A stretch of 58,111 bases of DNA. It comes from Sedimentisphaerales bacterium. GTDB lineage: Bacteria > Planctomycetota > Phycisphaerae > Sedimentisphaerales > Anaerobacaceae. The notes beneath the pieces are model-generated. The model saw nothing but the letters and a program-made list of their open reading frames with translations, searched no databases and was not told where the DNA came from. The number at the start of each line of letters is the position of its first letter. Within the stretch, counting starts at the first letter, position 1. The translations under genes and the position numbers were made by a program. Shown in pieces: positions 7,305 through 16,200 of this stretch. The stretch covers positions 1 to 58,111 of the forward strand of contig JAFGLV010000030.1 of assembly GCA_016927855.1 (NCBI GenBank). Direction: 5' to 3'.

Positions 7305-8735
7305 CTATCCTTTCACGCAGATCATCGGTTCGAGGCGGGCGATCTTCCGAGCCAGGCCGGCTCGCTCGGTAGCATCGACGACTACGGTCACATCCTTGTA
7401 GGCGCCTGGGGCTTCTTCGGCTACACCCCGCAAGGAGGTGCCTTTGATGATGATGCCCTTCTGGGCGAGGTGGCTGACGACGTCCTTGCCGTGCCAGCGC
7501 TTGGTGGCCTGCGAGCGGCTCATAGCCCGACCGGCACCGTGGCAACACGACCCGAACGACAGGGCCATCCCCGTTTGCGTGCCGGTGAGAATGAACGACG
7601 CGGTGCCCATTGTGCCGCCGATCAGGACGGGCTGGCCGACACTCTTGAGGTCGGCCGGCAAAGCGGGATGGCCGGGACCGAAGGCGCGCGTGGCGCCCTT
7701 GCGGTGGATGTAGAGCTTCCGCGGCCTGCCGTCGATGAGGTGCTCCTCGACCTTGCAGGTGTTGTGTGAGACATCGTAGAGCAGTCTCAGGTCGGCCTGG
7801 GGCAGCACGTCCGCAAAGGCCTGGCGGATCAGGTGCGTCAGGACCTCGCGGTTGGCCAGGGCACAGTTGATGCCGGCGTTCATGGCGCCGTAATACTGCT
7901 TGCCAACATCGGACTTGATTGGCGCACAGGCCAACTCCTTGTCGGGTAGCTCGATCCCCTCGCCTTGGGCTGCCTTGATCATACGCGGCAGGAAGTCCGT
8001 GGCGACTTGATGGCCCAGGCCGCGCGAGCCACAGTGGATCATCACGACGATGTCGTTCAAGGTCAAAGACAGGGCAGAGCCGATGTCGCTGTCGTAGACG
8101 GCGGTGACGCGCTGCACTTCGAGGTAGTGATTGCCTGAGCCGAGCGTGCCGACTTCGTCTTTCTGGCGCTGCTTGGCGCGGTCAGAGACGTACCTCGGCT
8201 CGGCGTGGGCCATCTTGCCGTTCTCCTCGATGCGCGCGAGATCCTCCTTCCTGCCATAGCCACGCTCGACGGCCCACTGCGCTCCGCCGCGAAGCATGTC
8301 GTCGATCTCGCTGGGCATCAATTCGAGCTTGCCCCGGCTGCCGACACCGGCGGGGATGCGCTGGGCCAGCCGGGTGGCGAGCCGCTCTTTGCAGCCTTCG
8401 ACGTCGTCGAGAGTCAGGCCGGTGGTCAGGGCGCGCACGCCGCAGGAGATGTCGAAGCCGACGCCACCGGCGGAGATGACCCCACCCTGCTCGGCATCGA
8501 AGGCCGCGACGCCGCCGATGGGAAAGCCATATCCCCAGTGAGCGTCGGGCATTGCGTAAGAAGCCTTGACGATGCCAGGCAGAGACGCGACGTTGGCGGC
8601 CTGCTGGTAGACCTGCTCGTCCATCGCGTCGATCAGCGCCCTGTCGGCAAAGACAGTCACAGGCACGTGCATCTTGCCGAAGGGCTCGATGAACCATTCA
8701 CATTCGGACTTGCGTCTGAGCTTGTCAGCGTACAT
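7305..8735 (-). CDS. rtcB: RNA-splicing ligase RtcB
   Basis: The 476-residue protein ligates RNA 2',3'-cyclic phosphate or 3'-phosphate ends to 5'-OH ends using GTP and Mn2+. The hallmark motifs are present: MPDAHWGYGFPIGGVAA, GGVGFDISCGVR (the Cys metal ligand), HCGSRGLGHQ, YDVSHNTCKVEEH, and SFGSCCHGAGR with the His that is guanylylated. Its length matches the bacterial family. The ATG at 8735 is chosen because the open frame upstream to 8906 only translates an AT-rich repeat. It lies 163 bp downstream of the archease gene on the same strand, and archease is the known activator of RtcB, so the two form an RNA-repair operon. Confidence 0.95.
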   Translation of the reverse strand: MYADKLRRKSECEWFIEPFGKMHVPVTVFADRALIDAMDEQVYQQAANVASLPGIVKASYAMPDAHWGYGFPIGGVAAFDAEQGGVISAGGVGFDISCGVRALTTGLTLDDVEGCKERLATRLAQRIPAGVGSRGKLELMPSEIDDMLRGGAQWAVERGYGRKEDLARIEENGKMAHAEPRYVSDRAKQRQKDEVGTLGSGNHYLEVQRVTAVYDSDIGSALSLTLNDIVVMIHCGSRGLGHQVATDFLPRMIKAAQGEGIELPDKELACAPIKSDVGKQYYGAMNAGINCALANREVLTHLIRQAFADVLPQADLRLLYDVSHNTCKVEEHLIDGRPRKLYIHRKGATRAFGPGHPALPADLKSVGQPVLIGGTMGTASFILTGTQTGMALSFGSCCHGAGRAMSRSQATKRWHGKDVVSHLAQKGIIIKGTSLRGVAEEAPGAYKDVTVVVDATERAGLARKIARLEPMICVKG

Positions 8736-8748
8736 TGTGCACCCCGAG

Positions 8749-8893
8749 ATCAAATCCGAAATCCGAATATCGAAACTCGAAACAAAGCTCAATGACCGAA
8801 ATCCGAATCTCTCAAACATCCCGGCGGCGTTTCGGTCATTTGAGTTTTTGGATTTTGAATTTGTTTCGTATTTCGAGTTTCGTGCTTCGTGCT
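8749..8893. repeat. AT-rich interspersed repeat (CCGAAATCCGAA type), copy 1
   Basis: CAAATCCGAAATCCGAATATCG and relatives form one arm, and TTTGTTTCGTATTTCGAGTTTC the inverted other arm. The base composition is far below that of the flanking genes. It lies between the archease stop and the rtcB start, so it is transcribed in the operon leader of rtcB. A second copy is at 33815. Confidence 0.75.
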
Positions 8894-8898
8894 TACTT

Positions 8899-9321
8899 CT
8901 ACACATCTACGATGCATTGGGCAATCCAGTTGCCTGCGTCGTCCTGGTAGACCTTCAGGTCCGAATAGGTGGCGGCTTTGACCTCCACGGCCGGCTCATG
9001 CTTCTCGACGTCTACCGGCTCGCCATACGCAGTCGCCTTCAGACCGCCTGCGACGGCTTGCACGTCGAATCGTCCGAACAGCATGCCGCGCGTCGCCATT
9101 TCGTAGAGCAGGCCGGACAGCCAATCGTAGAAGAGCAGCTCATCGTCGTCCTCCTGACAGGTAATCTCCACCGGCTCGTCGGGTTCGACCCTTTTCGGAT
9201 CGGTGATGACGGCGGTCAGCGCCAGCGCCGCCTGAGCGAAGGCGTCTTCCCGCGTCGATCCGATCCCGCGAATGCCGATGTCGGATGGATGCGAGTAGTG
9301 TTCCCAGCGTCCCTGGCTCAT
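8899..9321 (-). CDS. Archease, RtcB cofactor
   Basis: The 140-residue protein has the archease pattern: an early HPSDIGIRGIGSTREDAF (conserved Asp and His region), AALALTAVITD, then DDELLFYDWLSGLLYEM, and a closing VKAATYSDLKV with IAQCIVDV. Archease speeds guanylylation and turnover of RtcB in bacteria, archaea and animals. The gene precedes rtcB on the same strand, the usual operon order. The start is the ATG at 9321. Confidence 0.93.
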   Translation of the reverse strand: MSQGRWEHYSHPSDIGIRGIGSTREDAFAQAALALTAVITDPKRVEPDEPVEITCQEDDDELLFYDWLSGLLYEMATRGMLFGRFDVQAVAGGLKATAYGEPVDVEKHEPAVEVKAATYSDLKVYQDDAGNWIAQCIVDV

Positions 9322-9360
9322 GACGACGACTCCAAAAGGCGCAGACCGGTCCTTGACCTG

Positions 9361-9378
9361 CCGATCTTACCAGATCGG
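9361..9378. other. Hairpin between beta-helix gene end and archease start
   Basis: CCGATCT-TACC-AGATCGG is a perfect seven-base-pair stem with a four-base loop. It lies downstream of neither gene's end with a T-run, so if it terminates transcription it would be Rho-independent only weakly. It could instead be an operator or leader hairpin for archease, whose start is 40 bp away. Confidence 0.35.
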
Positions 9379-9421
9379 AGATCATCGCAAAACAGGGAAA
9401 TCCCTACTCGCCCCGAGGGGT

Positions 9422-11752
9422 CTACTCGGAGCGCAACTCCGACGACCATCCGGTCTCATTGCCGGACAGGTCGCGGGCCTTGACGCGGAACCGATGGAAC
9501 TGGCTCCTGCGTCCGACCAGGACCGTGTACTCCCGCGAGGTTTGCCAGCCGCTGCTGAAGCTCGGCTCGGTGGTGCACTGGAAGTAGTACTGCACGTCCT
9601 CGGTGTTGTCGGTGGCCTCAACGGCTTTCATCGTGGCATAGTAGGTAAAAGCGCCGCCTCCGATGTTGATCTCGGTTGGCGTCATCTCCCACTGCATCGG
9701 GTCCGGCGTCGGCGGTTCGAGGTCGGCGGTCACTTCGGTGGAGAAGGCCGTCGTGTTGTGGTTGGGCGACTTGTCGCGCGTCCGCGTGCGGAAGGTATAC
9801 TGGCCGCGTGGGAGCGAGCTGACCTCATAGACCCGGCTGTCCTGCCAACCACTGCTGCGATTGGGATGCGAAGTGCATTCGAACTGGTACTCGACGCCGC
9901 TGGCGTCGGTGGCGGCGGTCGCAACCATGCGGATCGTGCCCGACGAAATCGGGTGCGGCGGCTCTTCCCAGGTGGCCGGGTTGGGCAGCGGCGCCGTCGC
10001 ATCCTCTGCAGCCGTCGTGGCGCTGGCCAGCTCCGACCAGCCCGTCTCGAGTTGGTTGCCTCGGTTGCGCGCTTTGACCCGGTACGTGACCGTCACCTCC
10101 GGCGGCAGCCCCGTGTCTTCCCAGCGCGGCTGCTGGCCGGCCGCAAACGTCAGCCAGCCACTGTTGAACTGCGGAGCGTAGTAGTCCTCGAAGTAGTACT
10201 GGACGCCGGTCCCGTCCGTGGACGTCGCGGTGGTCGCCACCATAGCGATCGTGGATGTCCCGACGGCAAAAGGCGGCGTCGCCCAAGTCATCGGGTCAGG
10301 CGTGGGGGCAGTAGGCGTCGTCGAACCCTCGCGCCACGAGAGCGCCAGCAGCGCGAAGTCCGCGAAATCCACGACTCCGTTGCGGTCCATATCCTCGGCG
10401 AGCAGGACCTCTTGCGCCAGCCACTTCTCGCAGAACCGCTGGAGGTCGCGCGGGCCGACGCGCGCATCGAGGTCCAGGTCGGCAGCCAGGCCCAAATCCA
10501 GGAGTGACCAGCTTGCCCGAGGCGTTCCCCCATAAGCGCCAATGTTGGCGCGCATCCCGTGCGGCCACAATTCCGCCGACCAGTCCGACGTCGGGTCGGC
10601 GCCGTCGATGCACTTGCTGTGCACCGCGTCGACAACCCAGGCCTCGGTCACCGGGTCCCACCGCCCGGCCTGCGACTTGAGATGGTAGTCGCCATCGATC
10701 CAGACGTCGTCGTCGCCTTCAGGTGTGCCCTGGCCGTCCCAGTGGCCTTCCTGGGCGAACTGGGGATTGGTAACGCTGTCGCCGATACCGACGATGGCAT
10801 CGCCACCCAGATTGCCGCCGGTATTGGACCAGAAGGCGTTGTAGGCGCTGCTGGCCTTTCCGAAAATGCCACCGCCCAGGGAGGCGGAATTGAAGGCGAT
10901 GATGTTGTTGGAGACGAAGCCGGAACACTGGCTCAGGCCCCCTCCCGCATCGGCACTGATGTTACCCACCACGGTGTTGTTGCTGATCGGGCCGATACAG
11001 GCGAACAGGCCACCGCCCGCACCGGTGGCGCGGTTGCCGGCGATGACGTTGTTGTGAATCCATCCGTTACACTGGTAGAGCCCTCCGCCCTGGGTGGCAG
11101 AGAAGTTGGCGACGATAACATTGCCAGCAATCTCCCCATCGCAGAAATACAGCCCGCTGGCGTTGCCGTTCTGGGCGATCAGATTGTCGCGAATCGGACC
11201 GCTGCAGAAGGCGATTCCGGCGCTGTTCTGCTGGATGGTGTTGCCCTGGATCAGGCCGTCGCAGGCATAGATACCTTCGAGCGCACAGAAGCGGATAGAG
11301 TTGCCGACGATCGTCGGCGCGGCGCGGCGCTCGCCGGTAATGCCGGATTCGGCGCAATCGCGGATGACGTTGCCCCGAATCGTGGGAGACGAAGCGGCAC
11401 AGTAGATGCCGCGACCGGTAACGGTGAAGCCCTGCAGGACCGACTGGCTGTTCTCGCTGAAATCGAAGACGACGCTGGCGCCGGAGGTGCGCGTGATGAC
11501 GGTGGTCCGCACAATCGTCGGATCGTCGGGATTGGCGCTGCGCACCGTCACGCGCCGCCCATTGAACGTGACCTGCTCCCGGTAGGTACCAGGCTGGACG
11601 ACGATGACATCGCCATCCGAAGCGTTGTTGATGCCGGCCTGGATGGTGGAGAAGTGGGCCGGCCCGTCGTCATCGACGGTGATCGTCGCGCCGGAGCAGG
11701 CTGCGGCCGCCAGCAATGCCATCGCGAGAGAGAGAACATATCTAATAATCAT
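9422..11752 (-). CDS. Secreted right-handed beta-helix protein with dockerin-like EF-hand and sandwich repeats
   Basis: The 776-residue protein starts at the ATG at 11752 with a signal peptide (YVLSLAMALLAAAACSGA). Then comes DDDGPAHFSTIQAGINNA and ADPGTYRE-type phrases, and repeated short GNxI/NNV rungs of a parallel beta-helix up to about residue 330. DYHLKSQAGRWDP follows. A dockerin-like pair (LAADLDLDARVGPRDL and AEDMDRNGVVDFADF) lies near residues 430-490, and three repeated fibronectin/Ig-like modules (PDPMTWATPP and similar) fill the rest. Such proteins are typical of planctomycetes and are thought to bind or cut polysaccharides, or to dock to partners. There is no membrane anchor at the C-terminus. 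The GGAGGA site and a strong hairpin precede the start. Confidence 0.85.
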   Translation of the reverse strand: MIIRYVLSLAMALLAAAACSGATITVDDDGPAHFSTIQAGINNASDGDVIVVQPGTYREQVTFNGRRVTVRSANPDDPTIVRTTVITRTSGASVVFDFSENSQSVLQGFTVTGRGIYCAASSPTIRGNVIRDCAESGITGERRAAPTIVGNSIRFCALEGIYACDGLIQGNTIQQNSAGIAFCSGPIRDNLIAQNGNASGLYFCDGEIAGNVIVANFSATQGGGLYQCNGWIHNNVIAGNRATGAGGGLFACIGPISNNTVVGNISADAGGGLSQCSGFVSNNIIAFNSASLGGGIFGKASSAYNAFWSNTGGNLGGDAIVGIGDSVTNPQFAQEGHWDGQGTPEGDDDVWIDGDYHLKSQAGRWDPVTEAWVVDAVHSKCIDGADPTSDWSAELWPHGMRANIGAYGGTPRASWSLLDLGLAADLDLDARVGPRDLQRFCEKWLAQEVLLAEDMDRNGVVDFADFALLALSWREGSTTPTAPTPDPMTWATPPFAVGTSTIAMVATTATSTDGTGVQYYFEDYYAPQFNSGWLTFAAGQQPRWEDTGLPPEVTVTYRVKARNRGNQLETGWSELASATTAAEDATAPLPNPATWEEPPHPISSGTIRMVATAATDASGVEYQFECTSHPNRSSGWQDSRVYEVSSLPRGQYTFRTRTRDKSPNHNTTAFSTEVTADLEPPTPDPMQWEMTPTEINIGGGAFTYYATMKAVEATDNTEDVQYYFQCTTEPSFSSGWQTSREYTVLVGRRSQFHRFRVKARDLSGNETGWSSELRSE

Positions 11753-12303
11753 GGTTGAATCCGTCCTCCGACCCGATTCGCATCGGGTCACATGATACGA
11801 ACAATTCCTGTCAACTCCGTCGTGCTCCCTGAAGTGCGTGCGCCTATTCGCAGGTAGCGGCTTGCCATCCTCAACCACGCTTATGGCTGCACGGCCCGGT
11901 GGAGAGTCGTGTACGTCCGTACCCCCATGCTCAAATCGGACGGGCCCACCTGGACCCGCCTCAGACCCAACTCGCCAACCTGCCAAAACACCCCTCCGGG
12001 CCTTCAGGTGCACACATTATTCTACCACCTTGAGGCCGTCTTTTCCAGCAGAATTGACCCGACCGGCCTGCGGCGCTGCTATACAGGACGTACGTCGGAC
12101 CGCTTCGTAACCGAGAGGGCGGGATTTTCCGCCGTTATGGGCCTGATAAAAACGCGGTTGTCTTGTCTGGAGCTGCAATAAGGGCCCGTGCCGGCACGTC
12201 TTAAACGCCTGGAGTGCAAGAATGCGTTATCCGTATCCTCGGCTCTTGCCGTCGGGGACCCGTTGAGCAGTTGTTCGGATACCCTTTTCAGGAGGACAGC
12301 ATC
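11753..12303. other. Divergent intergenic region upstream of two exported-protein genes
   Basis: These 551 bases separate the beta-helix gene (minus) from the small coiled-coil protein gene (plus). Open frames here show no recognisable protein. The region holds the leader hairpin at 11770-11789 and, before the plus-strand gene, a long-range stem GTATCC/GGATAC (about 12233-12281). Promoters for both genes should lie here, but no clear consensus was found by eye. Confidence 0.5.
11770..11789 (-). promoter_or_regulatory. Leader hairpin with GNRA loop abutting the ribosome binding site of the beta-helix gene
   Basis: On the minus strand GACCCGAT-GCGA-ATCGGGTC gives a perfect eight-base-pair stem closed by a GCGA tetraloop. 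Its last base is followed directly by the GGAGGA ribosome binding site (11769-11764) and the start at 11752. The position suits translational control or mRNA protection, which is inferred. Confidence 0.5.
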
Positions 12304-12828
12304 ATGAAGAAGCATCTTATCATTGCTCTGGCGGTGGCGACGGTATTCGCCATGGGTCTGGTCGCGTTCGCGCAGCCCGGCGGAGGTGGCGGCTTCGGCG
12401 GCCAACGCGGCAATTTCCAGGCCCGGCGCGAGGCCCAGATGAAAGCCGTCGAGGCGCTGGAACAGGCCGTCGCCAAGCTCAAGGAAGGTATGACCGCGAT
12501 GGGCCAGCGGGGCGCCGGCGGCGGCCAGCGCGGCAACTTCCAGGAGATGACCGAGGAACAAAGGACCCAGCTCATGGAGCAGATGAGGACGCGGCGCCAG
12601 GAGCAGCAGGACGCGATTACGACCATCGAGACGCAGGTCGTCATGCTCAAGGGCCGCCGCCAGCTCCAGACCGAGCACGAGGAGGCATTGGCCCAGCTTC
12701 AGGCGATTGAGGCGCAGGCCAAGCGCGAGAACGCCACGCAGACCGCGGCCATGATCGCCAAAATGACCCAGGAAAAGCAGACCAACTTCGATCAGCTCAT
12801 GGAGAAGATGGGCTACAGCCAAAACTAG
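12304..12828 (+). CDS. Small exported coiled-coil protein
   Basis: The 174-residue protein starts at the ATG at 12304 behind AGGAGGA. It has a signal peptide (HLIIALAVATVFAMGLVAFA) followed by a Gly-rich linker (QPGGGGGFGGQRG). The rest is almost entirely charged helix rich in Gln, Glu, Arg and Met (QMKAVEALEQAVAKLKEGM; QQDAITTIETQVVMLKGR), predicted as a coiled coil. The architecture recalls Spy/CpxP-like periplasmic chaperones and planctomycete exported helical proteins, but the diagnostic LTxxQ motifs of that family are not evident. It is single, with a repeat downstream. Confidence 0.7.
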   Translation: MKKHLIIALAVATVFAMGLVAFAQPGGGGGFGGQRGNFQARREAQMKAVEALEQAVAKLKEGMTAMGQRGAGGGQRGNFQEMTEEQRTQLMEQMRTRRQEQQDAITTIETQVVMLKGRRQLQTEHEEALAQLQAIEAQAKRENATQTAAMIAKMTQEKQTNFDQLMEKMGYSQN

Positions 12829-12869
12829 CATTTCGACTACGCTAAGACGATGGGCCACCGCACGGCCAG

Positions 12870-12966
12870 CGTCTGGCGGTTGTGCGGCTCGTTTCGTCAA
12901 GCGGTTGGGGCAGGCGGCGCCGCTGCACGCCAGACGCAACCGAAACGTGCCGCGCAACCGCAACCG
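12870..12966. repeat. Inverted repeat of the GCGTCTGGCGGTTGTGCGG type
   Basis: Arm one carries GCGTCTGGCG and GGTTGTGCGGCTCGTTTCG. Arm two carries their imperfect inverses CGCCAGACGC and CGAAACGTGCCGCGCAACC. A single related arm (CGGTTGCGCGGCTCG) recurs near 32223-32240. Confidence 0.6.
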
Positions 12967-13092
12967 ACTAACGTATTTTCGGGCGCTACCCACCGAATTA
13001 GAGCAGTCGCAGTACATCGGCGGAGGCTGGAGTCAAAGACGTGACGCGCCGGCTTTGGCCTTCCGCCTTTTTCTCCCGTTTGGAGTTCCACT

Positions 13093-13152
13093 GTTTGGAG
13101 TTCCGCCTTCAGGCAGTTCTGTTCTTACCCGCCTGAAGGCGGGACTCCGAAC
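13093..13152. repeat. Inverted repeat of the GGAGTTCCGCCTTCAGGC type
   Basis: GTTTGGAGTTCCGCCTTCAG and, 16 bases on, the inverse CCGCCTGAAGGCGGGACTCC followed by GAAC. The whole can fold as one long hairpin. Confidence 0.6.
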
Positions 13153-13259
13153 AGCTTTCCGCCCCACTCGATTTCGCTGTCATTCCCACCGGCTCCCGGT
13201 TAGACTATAGCCTCAAACAGCGGTCCAAGCCGTTCTGTCTCAGGCGCTTCGTCATGGAT

Positions 13260-13287
13260 GGAGGGCGAATGACCGTTCGCCCCTACG
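13260..13287. repeat. REP element, family A (copy 2)
   Basis: GGAGGGCGAATGACCGTTCG and CCCCTAC form the usual hairpin with a variant loop-proximal stem (GACC for GATT). It ends nine bases before the channel gene start, so it would be part of its leader. Confidence 0.75.
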
Positions 13288-13296
13288 GAGTTCAGG

Positions 13297-16200
13297 ATGT
13301 TCAGGGAAGAGCCAGTCCGATTTCACATCGGTGCCTTGCTGGTGGTTGCCTTCAGCGCCTGGTGCGCGCTCGGCGCTGGGGAGCAGGCGGAGCCGACCCC
13401 GAGCGCGACGCAACCGGCCGAGCCGAACCAGGCTGTCGCGAGCGCGCCGTCTGCAATCACCGTCGACACGTTGCAGGCGCAGAAGAAGCAGATCGCCGAA
13501 TCGACGAACCTCGCCGACGACGTCAAGACCAAGCTGACGGAAGCCTATGACAAGGCTATCGCCCAGCTCAAGCTGGCGCAGGAGCTGGCGGAAAGACGCC
13601 AGCAGTACGACCAGACCGTCAAGGGCGCCGACGCTGAGCTGGCCAGGACGAAGGAACTGCTGGCGCAGCCGCCGGCGCCGCTGCCGGAAGCACCGCCCGA
13701 CCTGACCCTCGCCCAGGCGGAACAGGCATTGAATGAAGCGAAGCTCGCGTTGGAAGAGGCCAGGAAGCGTTCGACCACCCTGGAGAACGAGCCCAAACAA
13801 CGCGCCGACCGACGAACCAAGATCCCGGAGGAGATCAACGCCGCCAAACAGCGGCTCGAGGAGATAAGCCAAAGGCTCGCCACCTTGAGCGCTCAGGCTT
13901 CGCCCGGCGACCTGGATCAGGCCAACCGCACGCTCCTGCAGCTCGAGCAGAACGTCCTCCAGAGTCGCATCGAGGCGAATACGCAGGAACTGGCGTCCTA
14001 CGACGCAACCAACGAGCTTCTCGCGGCCCAGCGCGACCTGGCCAAGCGGCGGTTGGGCACCGCCGACAAGCGCGTCGCATTCTGGCAGGAGAAGGTGGAC
14101 GCTCTCCGCGCCCGCGCAGCGGAAGCGGCCCAGAACGAGGCCCTCCGTGCCAAGCAGGAAACGCGTGACGTCCATCCGGTACTCAAACCCATTGTCGACG
14201 AAAACGCCAAGCTGGCACAGGAGTACGCCGACCTGATCGCGAAGATCCAGGAGGTCACCAAGCACGCCGAGACGGTCGAGACCAGGCTCGCCTCGGTCAG
14301 CGAGAACCTAACCGAAGCGCGCAACCAGATCGAAGCCGTCGGCAGAGTCACCAGCACCATGGGAGCGTTTCTGCTGGGCAAGCGCGATCAGCTTCCCAGC
14401 ATCAGCGAGAACCAGAGGCGCATCCGCAATCGCACCGCGAAAATCTCGACGGCGCTGGTCAACCACAGCGAGTACGACGAACAATGGTCTGACGTGGGCG
14501 ACCTGACGGATGAGTTGCAGGCCATCGACCAACAGCTCGATGCAACGGTCACCGACGCGCAGCGGGAAGCGATCAAGAAGGAAGCAGAAGGCTACTATGA
14601 GAGCCGGCGCAAGACACTGCGCGCGCTGGCCGACCGCAATGGGGAGTACGCCGAGACATTGGCAAACCTCGACATCAAGGAGCGCGCTCTGGTCGAGACG
14701 GTCCAGGAGTTTGCCGATTTCATCGACGCGAATATCCTCTGGGTCAGAGGCAGCCACCCGCTGGCCCTTTCCGACGTGGGCCGGACCGCCCAGGCGACGG
14801 GATGGCTCCTTTCCCCCACCAATTGGCGCCAGACCGGAGCGGCCCTCTGGACCGATCTCAAGGCTGATCCGCTGGCCTACCTCCTGATCGCGTTCGTCAC
14901 AGTCGCGTCGGTTGCCTTCCATGCCAGAATCCACAGGCGCATCGAGCTCGTCTCGGAGAGAGTCCGCCAGATTCAGACCGACAGGTTCTTTCTGACCCTC
15001 GAGGCACTGCTCCTGACGACGCTGCTGGCGGCTACCTGGCCGGTCCTGCTCCTCTTGGCCCGTTGGCGGCTGCTCGCCATAGCGACGGATGGCTTTCCGC
15101 AGGCAGTGGCAGCTGGGTTGTGGACCCTGGCGGCGATCACGTTGATCTTCGGCTTCCTGCGCCACCTGGCCATGCCGCACGGCTTGGCGCATGACCATTT
15201 CCGCATGCGGGAAGAACCCCTGGCTTTTCTCCGGCGGCACCTGCGGTGGTTTTTCGCGTTGAGCGCTCCCCTGGTATTCATCTTCTCCGTCATGCACGCC
15301 CAGCAGGCCGACGAGACCTGGTATGGGACAGTGGGTCGGCTCGTCTTCGTGATCGCGGTGGCCAGCCTGGCGGCGTTTCTGCTGATCGTACTGCGTCCGA
15401 CCGCACCGTTGATGGAGTCCTACCTCAGGCAAAGGCGCGGCGGCTGGTTCGAGCGCCTGCGGTATTTCTGGTATTCGGCCTGTCTGCTCGTGCCGTTGGC
15501 GCTGGCGGTGCTGGCCGCGATGGGCTACCTCTACGGCGCGCGCCATCTCAACGAGAAAGTGCTGAACACTATCGGCCTGGTTCTGCTGGCGCTGTTGATT
15601 CGCGCCCTGTTCGTCCGCGGGCTGACGGTCGCGCAGCGCCGACTGGCGCTGCTGGAGAGGCAGAAGCGCCAGGCGGCCGCCGGGCAGAAGGCCCAGCAGG
15701 CCGAGGCGGTCGTGACAGCCATCAAGGTGGGTGAGCCGGCGGCGGTGAAGGCCAAGCCCGAGCAGACCATCTTCGAGATGTCGCAGCAGACCCGCCGTCT
15801 GATCGGCGCCGTCACCACGATCTTCCTGGCGGTGGGCTTCTGGTATACCTGGAACGACGTGCTGCCGGCGATCGAGAAGTTGGGGACCATCTCGCTCTAC
15901 GGCGCCCCGGACCAGGAAATCACGCTCGGCGCGATCGTCACGGCGCTGGTCGTCGTGGTCCTGACCGTGATCGTGGCGCGCAACGTTCCCGGCCTGCTGG
16001 AGATCGTCATCCTCAGGCGGCTGCCGCTCGATCGCGGCGTGCGCTTTGCCATCATCACCATCTGTCGCTACATCCTCGTCATCATCGGCGTCGTCTGGGC
16101 CTTCACCGAGATCGGCGTCGGCTGGGGCAAGGTCCAGTGGCTCATCGCGGCGATGACCGTCGGTCTGGGCTTCGGCCTCCAGGAGATCTTCGCGAACTTC

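Larger units (their letters stand above)
12829..13296. other. Repeat-filled gap upstream of the mechanosensitive channel gene
   Basis: The 468 bases hold three different inverted repeats one after another: the GTCTGGCG element (12870-12966), the GGAGTTCCGCCTTCAGGC element (13093-13152) and a family A REP (13260-13287). No gene is supported here on either strand. Confidence 0.6.

Noticed and set aside
8736..8906. An N-terminal extension of RtcB
   Set aside because: The extra residues (FDIRISDLISG and similar) are translated from the AT-rich repeat. RtcB homologues begin at the downstream start.
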